A stretch of DNA of 64,000 nt from Isoetes taiwanensis (Eukaryota > Streptophyta > Lycopodiopsida > Isoetales > Isoetaceae), in contig JAJEKV010000005.1 of assembly GCA_021234155.1 (NCBI GenBank), forward strand, positions 9,106,216 to 9,170,215. Reading direction: 5' to 3'. How positions within the stretch are numbered: position 1 is the stretch's first letter; each line of letters begins with the position of its first letter. Below are positions 1-11,126 of this stretch, one piece after another. The notes below the pieces were generated by a model. That model worked only from the letters and a program-made list of their open reading frames with translations. It did no database searches and was not told where the DNA came from. The position numbers were made by a program, and so were the translations under genes.

Positions 1-473
1 TTGAGAGGCTATCCAACTGATTTTTGAGTGATTCTCTCCTTCCACCAATACTTCGTGTGTCAAATGGTTAATGCATTAAGTACAGACCTCTAGGTCTTAA
101 AAATACGTCAATGTTCTTTAATGATATTGAAAAGCATTACATAACTCAATCCCAGGCATTTGGATAATTTGGACAAGCTTTGCGATGAAGGGAAATTGGA
201 GGAGGCTCTGGATATTATAGAACAACAATAAATAATTGCACTCCAGGCATACACTGTTGGTTCTATAATTTTATTGAATGCTTGAGATGATTCAACCAGA
301 AATCCAGGGGAGCTAAATAAACGAATAAACTGGCAACCTAATACACCAACAGAATCTAAACCACTATGTGCTACTAAACCCTACCACATTCTTCTCACTA
401 AAACAAGAAAATGTTAAACCACTCACTACAACACCACTGCAATGCAAAACAACATGTCACACAACACCACACT
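1..473. other. no gene recognised
   Basis: AT-rich sequence with no convincing reading frame, repeat or RNA gene on either strand. Confidence 0.5.
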
Positions 474-674
474 ATATTGAGAAAAGGGTATGCAAAGGTG
501 GCGTGCTTTTGGAACAGACATAAATCCAATTTAAATGAATGATGGTTTTTTCCCTTTCTTTTATTCTCTTTCTTGATTCTCTTTTCCTGTTGGCTTCAAA
601 TTCCAGATAAATTCTCCTATTCTGATCATCGAGGCTTTCAGAATTGGCCATAAAATGGAGATGCAATGGAGAAC

Positions 675-761
675 TGGGATTGGGATTGGGATTGGGATTG
701 GGATTGGGATTGGGATTGGGATTGGGATTGGGATTGGGATTGGGATTGGGATTGGGATTGG
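675..761 (+). repeat. (GGGATT)n microsatellite
   Basis: About 14 nearly perfect tandem copies of the hexamer GGGATT. It resembles telomeric hexamers in composition but differs from the usual plant repeat TTTAGGG. The long Pro-Asn, Pro-Ile, Gln-Ser and Leu-Gly frames across it come only from the repeat, so no protein is called. Confidence 0.95.
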
Positions 762-1033
762 CAATTGCCAGTGAATTTTGGGCCATGATAATGGAGCTTG
801 GGAAGAATGACAATCCAAGAAAGAAAACTTTCCTCAAGAATCCCGCCAACTTGAGATCCCGCCAAACATGAGGATTGCTCTGGCAATTCGGCGGGGACAT
901 CCAAGTCATCGATCCCTCCCCAACCGGAACATGCATACTATTTCTGGAGTAACAAACCCCGAGGTCGTTGAACGATAATTCATCGAGTATAAAGCACCTC
1001 AAGCACCTAAAGCACTTGTTCGGACGGTGCTTT

Positions 1034-1750
1034 TTAGGTAGCATTATCATATTTACACCCTCCAGATTGTGCCACCCAGTCTTCCAGCTGATCTACAAAT
1101 ATTCCAAATAAAGTAGGGGACATAGGGCAGCCCTTCTTAACCCCCATGTTACTGCTCATCTCATCTGATCCTACATCAGAGTAGGGAAATGAAAGTTGTA
1201 CCAAGACCCTTTCACACAGCAATTTAACAACATTTCTAAATTCCTCAGGTATCCCAAGCATCTTCATCCGCCCCCAAGATCCCCCCTGTGTACTGTGTCA
1301 AATGCTTTTGTAAAATCCACAAAAAGTGCATACAATGGTTCTCTAGTTCCTGTGACTGAGTCTATCAAAGCATGCAAAGTGAATAGATGATATGTTGTTG
1401 ATCTTTTAGGCCTGAAACCTGCTTGCCCCATTGCCCTGGCATTGTTCTCTTTAGCCCATCCGCAAAATTTTCTGTTTACCATGGTGGCATAAAGGGCATA
1501 TACAGATTGCTAATCATTATCATCCTGTAATTGTTTGGGTCTTTTTCGTCACCTAATTTGTGCAAGGGAATAACTCTGTTCACATGCCAACTATGTGAGA
1601 ATCCATCTCTCAAGACTGCATTCATTAATTTCCAAAGAACCTCATGAGTTTTTGAACCCGCCCATTTAAACATCTATGCTACTAACCCTAATGTGTCTGT
1701 AGCTTTCCCATTTTGCAATCCTTCTTATACATCCTCCAACGTAAACTCCC
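1034..1750 (-). pseudogene. LINE (non-LTR retrotransposon) reverse transcriptase fragment
   Basis: Three minus-strand frames read in order as part of a LINE ORF2 reverse transcriptase. They contain GFRPKRSTTYHLFTLHALID, LYALFVDFTKAFDTVHRG (the FVDxxKAFDxV catalytic block) and GVKKGCPMSPTLFGIFVDQL (the GxxQGxxxSPxLF block). The upstream part, near 1,670-1,750, reads NGKATDTLG after an in-frame stop. Frameshifts near 1,267 and 1,478, missing N- and C-terminal parts and the lack of an endonuclease domain show a truncated, dead copy. LINE fragments at 57.5 and 63.7 kb may belong to the same broad family. Confidence 0.85.
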
Positions 1751-1793
1751 ATTCCCCACCAGTTATACACTGTAGCAGCAATTCCTTCTGCAG

Positions 1794-2200
1794 GGAGTAA
1801 TTTAAATGAGAATGTTATTGGAGCAATGCCATAGGTGATTTCTGGTGAGAATGCATCTTTTGTGCCGCTGCCCGAGGAGATTTCTGCAGTAGGCCAGATT
1901 ACTGGCAAAGTTTCTGATAGTGCTGCAGATCAGATTACAATTGGTGGCAGCACTTGTAAGGCTAGCCAGATGATAAAGCAGTTACCTTGTATTGATATTG
2001 AAGAAGACATTTATGATGCTGGATTTTACGATGAACTCAGCAAGGTTTATCCTAATAGTGCGAAGGCAATAGGGAAATACTCAGTGCGTATCATTATTAC
2101 TCAAGGCATGTTCAACAACTGCACTTTTAATATCAGCAGCGTTGATATGAATCAATTAGTTGGCATGATCTCTGCGCTAAACAAGAATAGAGTTCCGTGA
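1794..2200 (+). pseudogene. unrecognised ORF fragment
   Basis: An open frame of 121 codons begins with MISGENASFVPLPEEISAV and ends with MISALNKNRVP. The same frame continues upstream across one stop (AAIPSAGSNLNENVIGAMP), so it looks like the 3' end of a larger decayed coding sequence. The composition is protein-like, mixed and not repetitive. I do not recognise a domain. It lies directly downstream of the LINE relic, in the opposite orientation. It could be the last exon of a host-gene copy. Confidence 0.35.
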
Positions 2201-3000
2201 ATATGCTTGTCTTTGCTACAAGTTTCAGTTGGACAATGAAAATTTCAGTTGGAAACAATGTCACGAATATGTAGCATTATAACAGGGGGTTTTTTCTGTG
2301 ATTTTATACGCTTTTTGGAATGGTTTTTATATGATTTCATGGGCGTATTGCACGAGGCATACTAATCAGTATATCTAGAGTGCACACTGGATTCTCATAT
2401 TTGAATGACATTTTATCTATGGTTTTGCAATGGTTTTGTCTGCATGTTTTTGTTCCTTAAAAACCTTAATTAATTTAATTTTATGAAAGGCCATGCAAGC
2501 AACGAGGCATTCAACTTTAGGGTTCGTGGAGTGAAGGGGATTTAGAGGCAGTTTTCTCCTCGCTATGGCTTCCTCCGATGGCTAGATTAGTAGCTGTGGC
2601 AGGTTGCAAAGGTGTCGATGGCGTGTTATAGATCACAGAGGCGTGCTCCTTTTGAAGAGATGCTCCTACTGATTATCTTTGCTCTAATTTATTCTTTTAT
2701 CAGCTTCTCCTGTTTTCTCTAAACTGTGTTCTGCGAAGCTACATATTCAGATGTAGTCAATACGGATCCAGAGTGTGATTTTTATTGTGTTTGTGTCTCT
2801 GAGCCATTAGAGTTGTTTCTCTAAGGTTTAGGTGGCTTATACCACCAGGATATTCAGATACTTATCTCTCGCATAACCTGAGGGTAGCTTTGGGGCAGTA
2901 TGAACTTGAAGCTGGCGAACCAGAGGCATAGCATGGCAGCAAAGACGGGGCAGTTACTCAACTTCCTCTTCTGTTTTCCTGTATATTTCAAAGGGATCTC
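2201..3000. other. no gene recognised
   Basis: No long open frame or repeat structure was recognised. Some short GT/AG-bounded segments near 2,900-3,020 could be exon relics connected to the galactokinase copy downstream, but I cannot show it. Confidence 0.35.
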
Positions 3001-3531
3001 CACGACCCCACTATGTCGGTAGGTTATGAATTTTTAGGAGCAGAAATGCTGCTTTGTATATCTTTGACTCATCCAACTCAGGAAATGCATTATCAAACAA
3101 AAAGAATCAGCTACATCAGGGCAATCAAAGGTAAAGTGCTGCCCTCTTCTTTTATACCTCATTTGGCATCATTATCAAGTGTGAATAATGCTAACACAAG
3201 TATTTGAACGGGCCAGTTTACAAAAGACTAAAATTGTGAAGGCAGCCCCGTATCTTCCCTTGCTTGTGGTCTGGATGCGAACTGTGGCCGATAAATTCAA
3301 GCTTCAAAATGCCAAGTTCTGGCCAGGCTCTGCAGCAGCTCTGCTCTTTAATTGGCAGCAGGTATGCCTATACCCAAACACACTGTTTTGGGCCTGCAAC
3401 TCAATTATGTTCATATAGCACAGTTTGCAGATGCTCTTCAACGATTGACCTTAGGTCTAGTAGTGATCAGGTACCACGAATTAGGTTTTAAGTACCGTGG
3501 CTTTTGTAGAATATCATCAGATTACGCCAGT

Positions 3532-4168
3532 TAACCATGGGCAAGACCAGGAGTAGCATTGCTGATTGATTTTAACCCCATCAGGGTCAGGAATGATTGT
3601 CTTCCAAAACGTGGTACATTTGTGATAGCAAACAGTTTGACAGAGTCAAATAAGGCTGTCACTGCTGCAACAAATTACAATAACCGTCTTGTTGAATGTA
3701 GATTGGCTGCGGTGAGTTTTGATTTACTTTCAATGTTGTTTCCAATGGCAATATGTTATGCATTGTAGTCTTTGCGAAATTGAAATTATAATTTGGAGAT
3801 GCCTCTTTGCAGATGATTCTTGATGTAAAGCTGGGAATGTCAGTTGAAGCAGTTAGGACAATGTCAACCCTGTCCGATGTTGAAGGAATGTGTGTTTTAT
3901 ATTCAGCTTCCCATGGGTCTATGGATCTAATAATTGCTGTAGAGGCAGGCCACATAAACCAGAGTTGCTTTTGATGCAACAACATTCTATAGAGCTGTGG
4001 CTCAGTAATCTAGATGGGCTTTACAGGAATTCTTACACAAGAAGCCATTTACAGTTGAAGAAATTGAAGAATGTCTGAAGGAAAAACTTGATATAGTATT
4101 ATGGAAAGTGCCAAGTTTCTTGGCAGTGCTATCTGTGCCTAAACATTACAAGTGCTCAAATGAGCAGT
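3532..4168 (+). pseudogene. galactokinase relic (C-terminal exons)
   Basis: Three collinear plus-strand blocks resemble plant galactokinase (GHMP kinase family; phosphorylates galactose to galactose-1-phosphate in the cytosol). Block 1, at 3,545-3,714, reads [20 protein letters not shown] followed by VIANSL and [19 protein letters not shown]. It ends at a GTGAG donor. Block 2 starts after an AG near 3,813 and reads MILDVKLGMSVEAVRTMSTL, then SDVEGMCV. Block 3, near 4,026-4,150, reads LHKKPFTVEEIEECLKEKL and PSFLAVLSVPKHYK. The N-terminal half (GRVNLIGEH and GLSSSAA motifs) was not found, and frames change between blocks, so this is a partial, probably dead copy. Sequence at 3,010-3,530 may hold further degraded exons. 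Confidence 0.75.
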
Positions 4169-4189
4169 AATGCGATGGCATTATAGGCA

Positions 4190-5132
4190 CAAACGTCTTC
4201 ATATATGAGGTTCTTCGTAGATCCTTGAGAAAAATGATTAAAAAAATTGCTAATTAGTGTATATTTTCTCTAAATTTAGTTTAAATGTTTATTCTAGTAG
4301 ATAAACCATAATATTATTTGAACTATGAAGTTGTCCTAATGGCATGATAGCCAGATTATTTGTTAGCCATTATTATTTGAACTATGAAGTTGCCCTCATG
4401 CATGAATTGTTTAATGGCATGTCTGATGCAAGATATGAAGTTCAAATGCACTCTAAATATTCCAGGGTTTCCTTTGTATTCTAATGTCACCCTCACAATG
4501 ACTTACAATTTTTTATCTACTTGTTTATTATACATTGTATCATAGAAATGCTTATTTAAACATATCTACGACATCATTACAATTCCGGCCCAAATATGTT
4601 TTTAATACAACAACAAATATGACACATATAATATAACTAAAAATATTTTCTACTTCGTTCATCAATTCTTAGGGCCCCGAAGGGGCCCAAAATTTTTTGG
4701 GTTGACACATAAACCATTACATCCAACACTCTAATATTAAATCCCCCTTCAAACCCCCTTTGGTTTGGGTGCATATTCACACGGGGGTGACATAGGGCAG
4801 CGAGAGCCCCTATAATTATGTTTTGCACGTACGAAATCAACACCATATAGTATATTGCCTAAAATCTTAGTGTATTTTGCAAATCTTGTTATACAGTATA
4901 TCAAATTCCATACATCCATACCCCACAAACGAGGAACTTTGTGTACGGTGTAGATTAAGGAATAAGGGGTGAATATGTCTTGAATAATAAAAAATTAGTG
5001 GAGCTGAAATTACCTATTAGTGGACCTGAAATTATGTGTTTGAAAAGATAGACAAATTTACAGTAATTCCAGCCTAAAGTGGATTATGTAGCCTGAGAAA
5101 AAAAATCCAAAAAGTTTCTGCTTGCCTAAAAA
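4190..5132. other. no gene recognised
   Basis: AT-rich intergenic sequence. The frame on the minus strand at 4,637-4,846 looks incidental. Confidence 0.45.
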
Positions 5133-6103
5133 TAAAATTTGAACAATGGATTTGGATAGGCTTGCAGTATTTTTGTTGGTATTTGCGGGCGATATTTCTG
5201 GCATGGTTGGGCCTAGAGGGTTGTGTGTTGTCCTTTGGTGGGCCTACCAAGCTCTTGCGACATATATGGGCTATGGCAAGCTCCTGCAGGAGATATGGGC
5301 AAATATGGGCAGATTGTAGCCTGCCAGGCCCCTGCGGCAGATATGGGCTATGCACAGAGGGAGAATGAAATTGCCCATAAGGACTTTTTGCCATAGAGAA
5401 TCTTAGACCAAGGAGAGGATGCTGGTGAATCGAATGCCACCCAGATTGGATGGAGGCTTCAAAGGCACCTATGGAAAATTCGGCCTGCTTGGGGAGCTCC
5501 AACTATGTTGCGAGGGGGCTGCTTGCTTGGGCTGCTCCAGATCCTGTGCCCTGATTACAGTGGACAGTTGTAGATGATGCAGCTAGACCATTGGAAGTGG
5601 CGGGCAGAATTGTGTATATATATTATTGGGAATTCCTTTTTTTCATATCAAGTATGGGCAATATGGACCTTAGGATTTGTCTTTCGTTTTATGGGGCAAA
5701 AAAATGCAGGCCATCTGTGAGGCACAATTTGTGGAATATACTTTCTATCCACAGTATGGAGAAAGCCTCGAGAAAAAAACCCATTACAGAACGAAAAATA
5801 ACGAATAAAAATTAAGAGCGTCAAATAACCAACAATGGATTTGGAGTTGGAGATTGTAAGCCAAATAAACATAACAAGAAATATAATTGTAAGCAAAATA
5901 AACATTGTTTATATGGGGTGAAGATAGTAGTCAAATTCTAATCAAGTCACCCAATTCATGCATGAGTGTCCAATAATCATATTATAACTTTGGCAGTGTT
6001 ATTCTTTGTTGGACATTTTCAGGTGACTATTCTATTATTGGCGGGATTTGTCGGCAGTGTGGAAGCTGATAGAGGATCGCGGGACTTCTAAAAACAGAGG
6101 GGC
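5133..6103 (+). repeat. 1-kb dispersed repeat, copy A
   Basis: This segment is closely similar, in the same orientation, to 43,859-44,812. Both copies begin near AACAATGGATTTG and end near CTAAAAACAGAGGGGC. Copy A has about 60 extra bases near 5,970-6,025, absent from copy B. Short internal motifs around GATATGGGCAA recur. No coding frame is conserved between the copies. The pair brackets the large transposon at 6.47-42.85 kb. Confidence 0.85.
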
Positions 6104-6473
6104 CATGGCACGACCATTTCTATAAATAAGGATTTCATTAAACTTCTATACCAAGTTACGCTCTGCAATTATTTCATACTAACCACAAGCAGTTCTTCAT
6201 AAGCTGGCTCATAATTGGCATTGTTTCCCATCACGTCTTTCAAGCTTTGATTCTGGTGGAGATTCAGTCAATACAAGATTGGAAGGTCAGATTGCAGTCT
6301 TTTAAGCAAAGGTTGCTGGATCTGGAAATGGAGGTCAAACATTTGGAGTTCCAAGCAGACAAGACCAGGAAGCATATGTTAAAATGGGAGAAATTTAAGG
6401 AAGAGTAGGCAAAGTACAACAGATGGTGTGAAGGCTATAAGGTTAGACACAAAAGAGGATCTAAGGGAAACAA
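6104..6473. other. no gene recognised
   Basis: Spacer between the dispersed repeat and the left terminus of the large transposon. No open frame or RNA gene is recognised. Confidence 0.4.
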
Positions 6474-6516
6474 ACAGAGTTACATTTGAAATGGGAGTGT
6501 TGCACAACTCCTGTTC
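6474..6516 (+). repeat. left terminal inverted repeat of the large transposon
   Basis: Starts ACAGAGTTACA and contains GAAATGGGAG, a short imperfect stem (GGGAGTGTTGCACAACTCC) and then CAAAGATTCC. The right end has the same order of blocks in inverse orientation. Confidence 0.6.
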
Positions 6517-7447
6517 AAAGATTCCCTGTAAAAAACACAACATGATCCTGAAAGTGATCTTTTTGGGCTGAGGTTAAGATTCTTCAATAGTTCAAAAATT
6601 TTTTACCCTAATTTTGGCACCTCATGCAATGTAAATGCAAATTTTGTAAATGCAATGTAAATCTATCAAAGTATTACAAAAAAAACCATCAATTGTGGGA
6701 TGAAAAAAAATATATATTTCGTTTATATTGGTAACACATCAAATTTAAGTGCTGTTGTAATGCTAACAATAATTTATTAATCAATTTTGAAGTCAAAGGT
6801 CCAAGATATACTCGTCATCACCCTTCTTGCTTGTCTCAGGCTCTTTTGTTGTCGCCTGCTGCTTGTCCGGTGAAGTAACCCGTTCTTCTTCAGCTTTGTC
6901 TTCTGGAATAAAAACTGGAGCAACTTCGTTTAGCTCTACAAAAACAACCTCTTCGTCAACATAGCTCGTGAGAGGTGGCTGAATCTCTGATGATGTCATC
7001 TTGGCATAATCACCGCCTAGCTCTTGATTCTCATCAGGAAGGTTTGGTAAGACAACCAATCTCATCTTAATGAAGTTCACAGCCTCCTTGTCTATGTCCA
7101 CATCCACACAATTTCGGCCCTTCTTGAGTGCACATGCAATGGTGGTACCAGAGCCAGAGAACACATCAAGCACCCAATCTCCTGGACGAGAAAACATGTC
7201 AATGAGATGGTTGATGAGTTTTTGGAGCTTCTAATAGTGGTTCACAATTCTGCCATGTGCACTCGGGTCTTGCAGCTTCTGTAATACTGCAAGAAACTCT
7301 AAAACATTTGAGAAGTCAGTGCAGGCAGAAGTGTTGAAATGGTCCATGGTCATCTTGCCATCGAAGCTCCAGTAACCAACGTATAGATATTCCACTTTGC
7401 TTAACAGCCTGGGGCCTCCACCATGATAATTTATATTCGTTTTGTAC

Positions 7448-7519
7448 CTTCAAGAGAAAGGTCAATGGTCAACAACAAAAGAAAATAACAAGTAGTGTAT
7501 TCCAGAATACGAAGCATAC
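7448..7519 (-). other. 72-nt intron containing the element palindrome
   Basis: Removing this GT-AG interval joins ENLVW to YKTNINYHGGG in frame. The intron includes GTATTCCAGAATAC at 7,497-7,510, the same palindrome found in the arrays at 8.2 and 10.4 kb. Confidence 0.75.
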
Positions 7520-8234
7520 CAGACTAAGTTCTCGTAACTAGCTTGGTCAGGAGATCCAAAGTGATTTTTGAAGCTGGCTTCGACAAGACCAGCTTGCATA
7601 CTGGAGTGAAATACCACTAACCGCCAGTGTCTAGCTGTAGTGATCTTCATTAATCCTTTTATGAATTCATTGAAATCCGCATGCTTAAAAGGGATGTCAT
7701 CATATCGACTGTCTTTAATCTTGAAGCCGTAGGGAATGTCGTCAATGATTAGCGTGAAATCTTGTGGCTTCATACTCGCTACAAGCTTGGTGCAGTCCCC
7801 ATGTATAATTGAGTAAAGATTGTTTTGGTCGAATAATGTAAATGTTTCATAGTCCGTTTCCACGACCTCTACAGTCCGACGCTCTGCCAAAGATCTTTCT
7901 TCCCGAGCAAGCATTACCAGGTGCATGAAACCTTCTGGTAGGTCCTTGTTTTTCTTCTTACTCTGCAAATCCACAAAATAATTAGAACATTTACAAATCT
8001 ACGCTACCTAAACGCCCAATGCAGGCTTACCCAGCCTTCAAAATTTGGAGCGTACTGAACAATTCTCTCGTCAGATGTAGCAATAGGATAAAGATCCTTG
8101 CATCGTTCCCATGTTTGCACATTCAATTGTTCCATCAAACATGTTTGACATGTAATGACGTTCTTCTGGCTGCAACATCCAAACCAAGAATTACATCAGG
8201 GACACGTAACAAAACAACACCACATCAAACAAGA

Positions 8235-8436
8235 AAAGCCAAAGTGTATTCCGGAATACACTTTGGCTTTACACGTTAACCGAACTGTATTCTGGAATAC
8301 ACTTTGGCTTTACACGTTAGCCAAATTGTATTCCGGAATACAGTTTGGCTTTACTGTTAAAGCCAAAGTGTATTTCGGAATACACTTTGGCTTTACTGTT
8401 TAAGCCAAAGTGTATTATGGAATACACGTTGGCTTT
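8235..8436. repeat. intronic array of GTATTCCGGAATAC palindromes
   Basis: Five palindromic units of about 35 bp lie within 200 bp. The unit reads AAAGCCAAAGTG, then TATTCCGGAATA, then CACTTTGGCTTT. The first unit (8,235-8,270) is a perfect 36-bp palindrome; the others, at 8,286, 8,319, 8,359 and 8,402, have one to a few changes. They lie in the intron before the exon encoding SQKNVITCQTC in the ParB-methyltransferase gene. Plausible roles are protein binding sites, methylation targets or cruciforms; none is proven. Confidence 0.9.
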
Positions 8437-10366
8437 GCTTCAGTTTCTCAGCGTTGCAGACGGATTTGTAAGGCTAAAGTTTTTGGACTGTACAGAGCGT
8501 TGACATAAAAGACTAAACTTTCTAAAAGACTTACTTGTGCAACTCCTTCGACATTTATTCTAAAGTAAATTCCTTGTCCACAACCTTTTGCAGTAACATT
8601 TCTAACAAGGGAATGTCTGTAAATCCTTGAAGCTCTCTCCAGACAGTGATAGTCATTTCTTTTTTAGGAACATCGGATCCTTTTTTCTTGTCTGTCACTT
8701 TGCCCTTACTTTTGAGGTCTCCGCGCTCGAACATATTAAAAATTTCGTTTTGCAAATCCTATATCTAAACATGATAACAAGTGGCGTTAGTACAATGTAT
8801 TTTGGAATAGAATGCTGGGACTAGCTACTTGAACTAAAATGCGGACATACCCTTCCTTCTCTAAAAGCAAGCTGGAACCAGTTGTCATGGCCAATAAGAG
8901 AGGTCCTTTTGTTGTCCTCATCGTACTTTAGACAACACTCTATGGCACACGCCTCTTTGAGCTCCAAGGAGTATGCTGGCTTCTTTAGGTCATCGCCATA
9001 TTTTTCTTTAAATATAAGGAATTCTCTGTGCATAAACCTTATTTTGTCCACAAAGCTCATCTTCAATTTGTACTCGTTGTCCGCATTGTGGGTGTTGGCA
9101 ACGATCTTAGCTTCTTTGTCGGTAAGGCCACAATATACTTTGCCGCACAGAACCGCCGATACCTCGCGTTGAACTTCTCCTTGTACAGTTGCCTCCTTGC
9201 TTTAAAGCTGTGGTTCCCCCCTAACACATAATGCGTGTAGGTATCCGCATTTTCCTTGTCATACTGGGCGGGGTCAAGGCACTGTTGCCTGTCAACTAGC
9301 ACAACTATAGAAGCTACATGAGCATACAGATTGCTCCTAATCCTGTCCTTCAAGTTCCTTAAATGATCTGCATAAATCTTCCGAACTTGAAGAGGTCTCT
9401 CATCGTTTTCGTTCTTTGGTGGTAGCTTCATTGATGTTACTTGCAAGTATATCACACCTTGCACAAGCGTTTCCCTGTTTATTGCTGCCATTTTTTCTGA
9501 GGTCTTGTCGACCTTCTTTTCTTTAATAGCCACACCAGGGGCTTTGTTTTTTCCTCTTGCCTTCTTTTGTTTTGGTTCTTCTTCTGGCTCTTCCGATATC
9601 ACTAATGCCTGAGTTCTCTTCTTAGGCTATTTAGCAGCAACAGTGTTTCGTGGCACTTGCCTTCGTGGCTCTTGCTCCACAAAATCCTCTCTGTTCCCTT
9701 CAACATCTGATGGGCTTCTAGTGCCTTCGTCTTGTTCTTCCTCTGTGTCACTGATTGTAAAGTCTTCACTAAACGGAGAACTTACAGTGTGTACAATGGA
9801 CAACAGTGTTTGTTTGTTAATATAGTGTGCCACATACTTGTAAAGTGGAGTTGGTTGTACCTTAGTCAACCTCAACATAGCCTCATCAAGAACAAACATC
9901 CCTTGTGATGTGTTAAATGACAGCCTACCGCGCTGTCCAGACTGCCCAGCAACACAATCAACACTCTTTATATGGCCCATGCACTGGAATTCGACGTCGT
10001 CGTAACGTTTCTGTCAGACGTGCAAGAATGTGAGTGTGGAGTACTTGCCCCCATGGCCTCTAGTAAAGAACCACTGAGCTTGGAAACATTCGTATTGGTT
10101 CAGCTGGGCCACCCACATTCTTCGGCGGCTGGTGCTTCTTTGTGACAATCTTCACGATCTTCTTAGCAGGCTGCTTCTGGGCAGGGTTTTGGCTGTAGCA
10201 ATGGTTTCGTTAGCAAACAAAAACTAGAGCAGGATAATCAGCTAAAGTAACAAAACGGGGAAAAAACAAGCGTTTCGACACTTAAAACAAGGAAAAACAT
10301 TGCAATCCTTGACTTCTAAAGCCCTAAAAGTAAGCAAATACACTTTTGCAAGACAAAGTAGAGCAA

Positions 10367-11066
10367 CATGTATTCCCGAATACACTTTTCCTTAGACTGT
10401 TAAGCCAAAATGTATTCCGGAATACACCTTGGCTTTCACTGTTAAGCCAAAGTGTATTCCGGAATACACTTTGGCTTTCACTGTTAAGCCATAGTGTATT
10501 CCAGAATATACTTTGGCTTTTACTGTTAAGCCAAAGTGTATTCCGGAATACACTTTGGTTGACGGGATTGCCAAAGTCCAGAATACACTTTAGTTTGACG
10601 GGATTGCCAAAGTATATTCCCGAATACACTTCGGCTTTCGTTGGGAGGCAAAAGTGTATTCCGGAATACACTTTGGCTTACCAATGAGAGCCGAAATGTA
10701 TTCAGGAATACACTAGGCTAGACAGAAGGACAGTACGTCTAACTTAAATGATTAAAAGCATGTACAAATGACAAGTCGCACTAACCTGTCCATGGTATGC
10801 CTATGCAAATCGGAATACAGCTCGAGCGAAAATTTACGGAGGCACTGGGTCTGGCGACTGGAGCTGCGGAAGTCGAATAGAAAAGTGAGGGCGCATTTTT
10901 TTCCTTTTAAAGTTACGCTGACACCTTTGTCCAAGTTCTATGTGAAATCGAATACAGTACGTTGTACTGGCCAATCGTTGTGTATTCCAGAATACATTTG
11001 CAGTTTCTTTTTGTCTTCTGCTTTTCCTTCCCTTCGCTGTACAACTCGATTTGTATTCCCGAATAG
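10367..11066. promoter_or_regulatory. palindrome array in the divergent intergenic region
   Basis: Between the starts of the two divergent element genes lie about ten copies of the palindrome with core GTATTCCGGAATAC, dense at 10,367-10,712 and sparser at 10,980 and 11,050. The arms are mostly AAGCCAAAGT / ACTTTGGCTT. Central changes are often paired or keep the GTAT...ATAC frame. Position and repetition suggest a shared regulatory or transposase-binding region. The frames of about 60-115 codons that run through it are products of the repeats. Confidence 0.8.
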
Positions 11067-11126
11067 AAAATGCACACCGGTTCCGTGTATTACTTACGTC
11101 TAACAAATGTTTTGTAGCTTCGTAAG

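Larger units (their letters stand above)
6793..10193 (-). pseudogene. ParB-like domain / N4-N6 DNA methyltransferase fusion, multi-exon
   Basis: Predicted nuclear DNA-modifying protein. From the N-terminus: a basic, low-complexity stretch; a ParB-like domain at 9,540-8,851 with the GGNHSFKARRQL signature and LTDKEAKIVANTHN; an acidic/basic linker; then a class-beta-like amino-methyltransferase. The methyltransferase has motif IV as DDIPY (usually [DNS]PP[YFW]) near 7,740, then PGDWVLDVFSGSGTTIACAL (SAM-binding FxGxGTT) near 7,170. The last exon ends in DDEYILDL. Introns that keep the frame are 8,759-8,850, 7,963-8,030 and 7,448-7,519 (all GT-AG); a longer one lies at about 8,166-8,535. Damage: TGA near 10,015, TAG at 9,627-9,629, a one-base frameshift near 9,130, TAA at 8,555-8,557 and TAG at 7,231-7,233. 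ParB-methyltransferase fusions are known in phages and bacterial mobile DNA. The N-terminus is uncertain. Confidence 0.8.

Noticed and set aside
675-761. Telomere or interstitial telomeric repeat
   Set aside because: The unit is GGGATT, not the plant TTTAGGG. It is short and isolated.
472-1050. Open frames with Pro-Asn, Pro-Ile, Gln-Ser or Leu-Gly repeats
   Set aside because: They are translations of the GGGATT microsatellite in different frames.
8155-10687. Repetitive ORFs rich in VYSGIHFG or FRNTLWL
   Set aside because: They arise from the palindrome arrays, and both strands give equivalent frames.
8235-11066. CRISPR-like array
   Set aside because: Units are palindromic with irregular spacing, partly in introns of a eukaryotic gene, and there are no unique equal-length spacers.
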